Below, piece after piece: positions 63,173 through 64,000 of a DNA stretch of 64,000 nucleotides (position 1 is the stretch's first letter; each line of letters begins with the position of its first letter). Under the pieces are notes generated by a model, which did not search any database, was not told the origin of the DNA, and saw only the letters and a list, made by a program, of their open reading frames with translations. Source of the stretch: DASVBE01 sp963770375 (GTDB lineage: Bacteria; Actinomycetota; Actinomycetes; Streptosporangiales; Streptosporangiaceae); assembly GCA_963770375.1 (NCBI GenBank), contig CAVYPM010000002.1, positions 62,001 to 126,000 of the forward strand, read 5' to 3'. A program made the translations under genes and the position numbers.

Positions 63173-63670
63173 ATGGCTGATCTGATCGCAATCGGATACC
63201 CGGACCTGGCCACCGCGTCGGCCGCCGCCGATGAGGCGCGCCGCCTCGCTCAGGACCTGATCATCCAGCCCGACGCGATCGCGGTGATCGAGCGGGATGC
63301 GGATGGCAGTTACCACGTCCACACCACTCATCACGCGACCGCCGGCGGAGCGATCTGGGGAAGCTTCTGGGGGTTCCTGTTCGGCCTGCTGTTCTTCATC
63401 CCGGTCTTCGGGCTGGCGATAGGCGCCGGGATGGGTGCGCTCATGGGCCACTTCGCCAAGGCCTCCATCGACAAGCAGTTCCAGGAGCAGGTCCGCGGCC
63501 TGCTGCAGCCCGGCACCTCGGCGCTGTTCCTGATGCTGGAGAAGGTGACCACCGACAAGGCCGTCGAGGCGATGAGCAAGTACGGCGGCACGGTCCTGAA
63601 GACCTCCCTGTCCAAGGAGACAGAGGACCAGCTCCAGTCCGCCCTGCACGGCAACGAGGCAACTGCCTAG
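63173..63670 (+). CDS. DUF1269 membrane-associated protein (copy 2)
   Basis: A 165-residue paralogue of the protein at 33661: LIAIGYPDLATASAAADEAR, IQPDAIAVIERD, then WGSFWGFLFGLLFFIPVFGL and GGTVLKTSLSKETEDQLQ. The two copies are very similar throughout. AAAGGAAG precedes the ATG. It ends the arcA/arcB unit or continues it. Its stop codon lies in a 15-bp tandem duplication. Confidence 0.88.
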   Translation: MADLIAIGYPDLATASAAADEARRLAQDLIIQPDAIAVIERDADGSYHVHTTHHATAGGAIWGSFWGFLFGLLFFIPVFGLAIGAGMGALMGHFAKASIDKQFQEQVRGLLQPGTSALFLMLEKVTTDKAVEAMSKYGGTVLKTSLSKETEDQLQSALHGNEATA

Positions 63671-63685
63671 GAGGCAACTGCCTAG
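63656..63685. repeat. 15-bp perfect tandem duplication across a stop codon
   Basis: Unit gaggcaactgcctag occurs twice head to tail. Each copy ends in TAG; the first TAG is the stop of the DUF1269 gene. Confidence 0.95.
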
Positions 63686-63720
63686 GAGGACACGACAGCA
63701 AGGAAGAACGGAGCAGGCCC

Positions 63721-64000
63721 GTGACGGCGCAGGACAACCCGATGACAGGGCCGGGTGGCTCAGGCGAACCTGCCGCAGGCACCTCCAGGGAGGCCACCCA
63801 GCAACTGGCTGACGCGCTCTCACGGCAAGGCGGCCCGGCCCGGGACCGGGCCGCCGCCGCCCTGCGCGAGCTGGCTGCCGTGGATCTGGCGGTCTACTCG
63901 GCGGTAGCGGCTACCCCCACTCCGTCCCTCGACGAACCCCTGCGCCGGCTCTCCAACGCGGCCAACAATTCCGTCCTGTGGCTGGCGATCGCAGCCGCCC
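63721..64000 (+). CDS. Start of a PAP2-phosphatase-like protein, cut by window end
   Basis: GTG 63721 (GGAG upstream) opens a frame that stays open to the window edge: a polar N-terminus, a helix RAAAALRELAAVDLAVYSAV, and PLRRLSNAANNSVLWLAIAA, the start typical of actinobacterial PAP2 lipid phosphatases. The catalytic domain would lie beyond the window, so this is a tentative call. Confidence 0.6.
   Translation, partial: MTAQDNPMTGPGGSGEPAAGTSREATQQLADALSRQGGPARDRAAAALRELAAVDLAVYSAVAATPTPSLDEPLRRLSNAANNSVLWLAIAAA

Overview
The window is very GC-rich. Its gene families (SARP regulator, Rpf-like secreted lytic protein, large STAND-type LuxR regulators, GH63/GlgX sugar enzymes, DUF1269, DUF2252, PRC-barrel and DUF7144 proteins) point to a soil actinomycete of the Streptosporangiales/Streptomycetales type; the species cannot be fixed from sequence alone. 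I found no rRNA, tRNA, CRISPR array, insertion sequence or phage module.

Layout. 1-13.6 kb is ordinary accessory sequence: an Rpf-like protein, a SARP regulator, an MFS exporter, hemerythrin and flavin-reductase proteins, a broken GNAT gene, a DUF4242 protein, a broken AAA/LuxR regulator, a FAD oxidoreductase, a patatin-like lipase, an SDR and a methyltransferase. 13.7-18.6 kb is a GH63-type glycosidase/glgX operon. 18.7-25.3 kb holds transporters and membrane proteins (MFS, SulP, CPBP protease, membrane alpha/beta hydrolase). 25.4-34.2 kb is a run of small or uncharacterised stress-type proteins with a K+ channel and DUF1269. 34.2-51.2 kb holds three long STAND/LuxR regulators together with six copies of an unnamed 67-95 residue protein family, plus HdeD, a GMC oxidoreductase, an ECF sigma factor, PPK2 and a diacylglycerol-kinase-like protein. 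51.3-63.7 kb is an arginine deiminase (ADI) region: arcC, a permease, two P-type ATPases, a second permease, arcA, arcB, DUF1269 and the start of a PAP2-like gene.

How it fits together. A recurring palindrome, ATCACCC-N5/6-GGGTGAT, lies in the promoter regions of many of these units: GH63-glgX, DUF2252, DUF1269/K+ channel, YccF, HdeD/GMC, the DAG kinase, the third LuxR gene, arcC and the arcD-like/arcA/arcB unit. I infer one stress regulon (acid, energy or oxygen limitation) that combines ATP from arginine, polyphosphate, glycan mobilisation, ion pumping and membrane proteins, probably read by one or more of the STAND/LuxR regulators. The small protein family occurs only beside these regulators and is the best candidate for an undescribed component.

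Caution. Several genes read cleanly only if one to four single-base shifts are allowed (GNAT, AAA/LuxR, GlgX, GH63, SulP, sigma factor). The number of cases suggests sequence errors rather than true decay. Short tandem duplications, several spanning stop codons, are also frequent.
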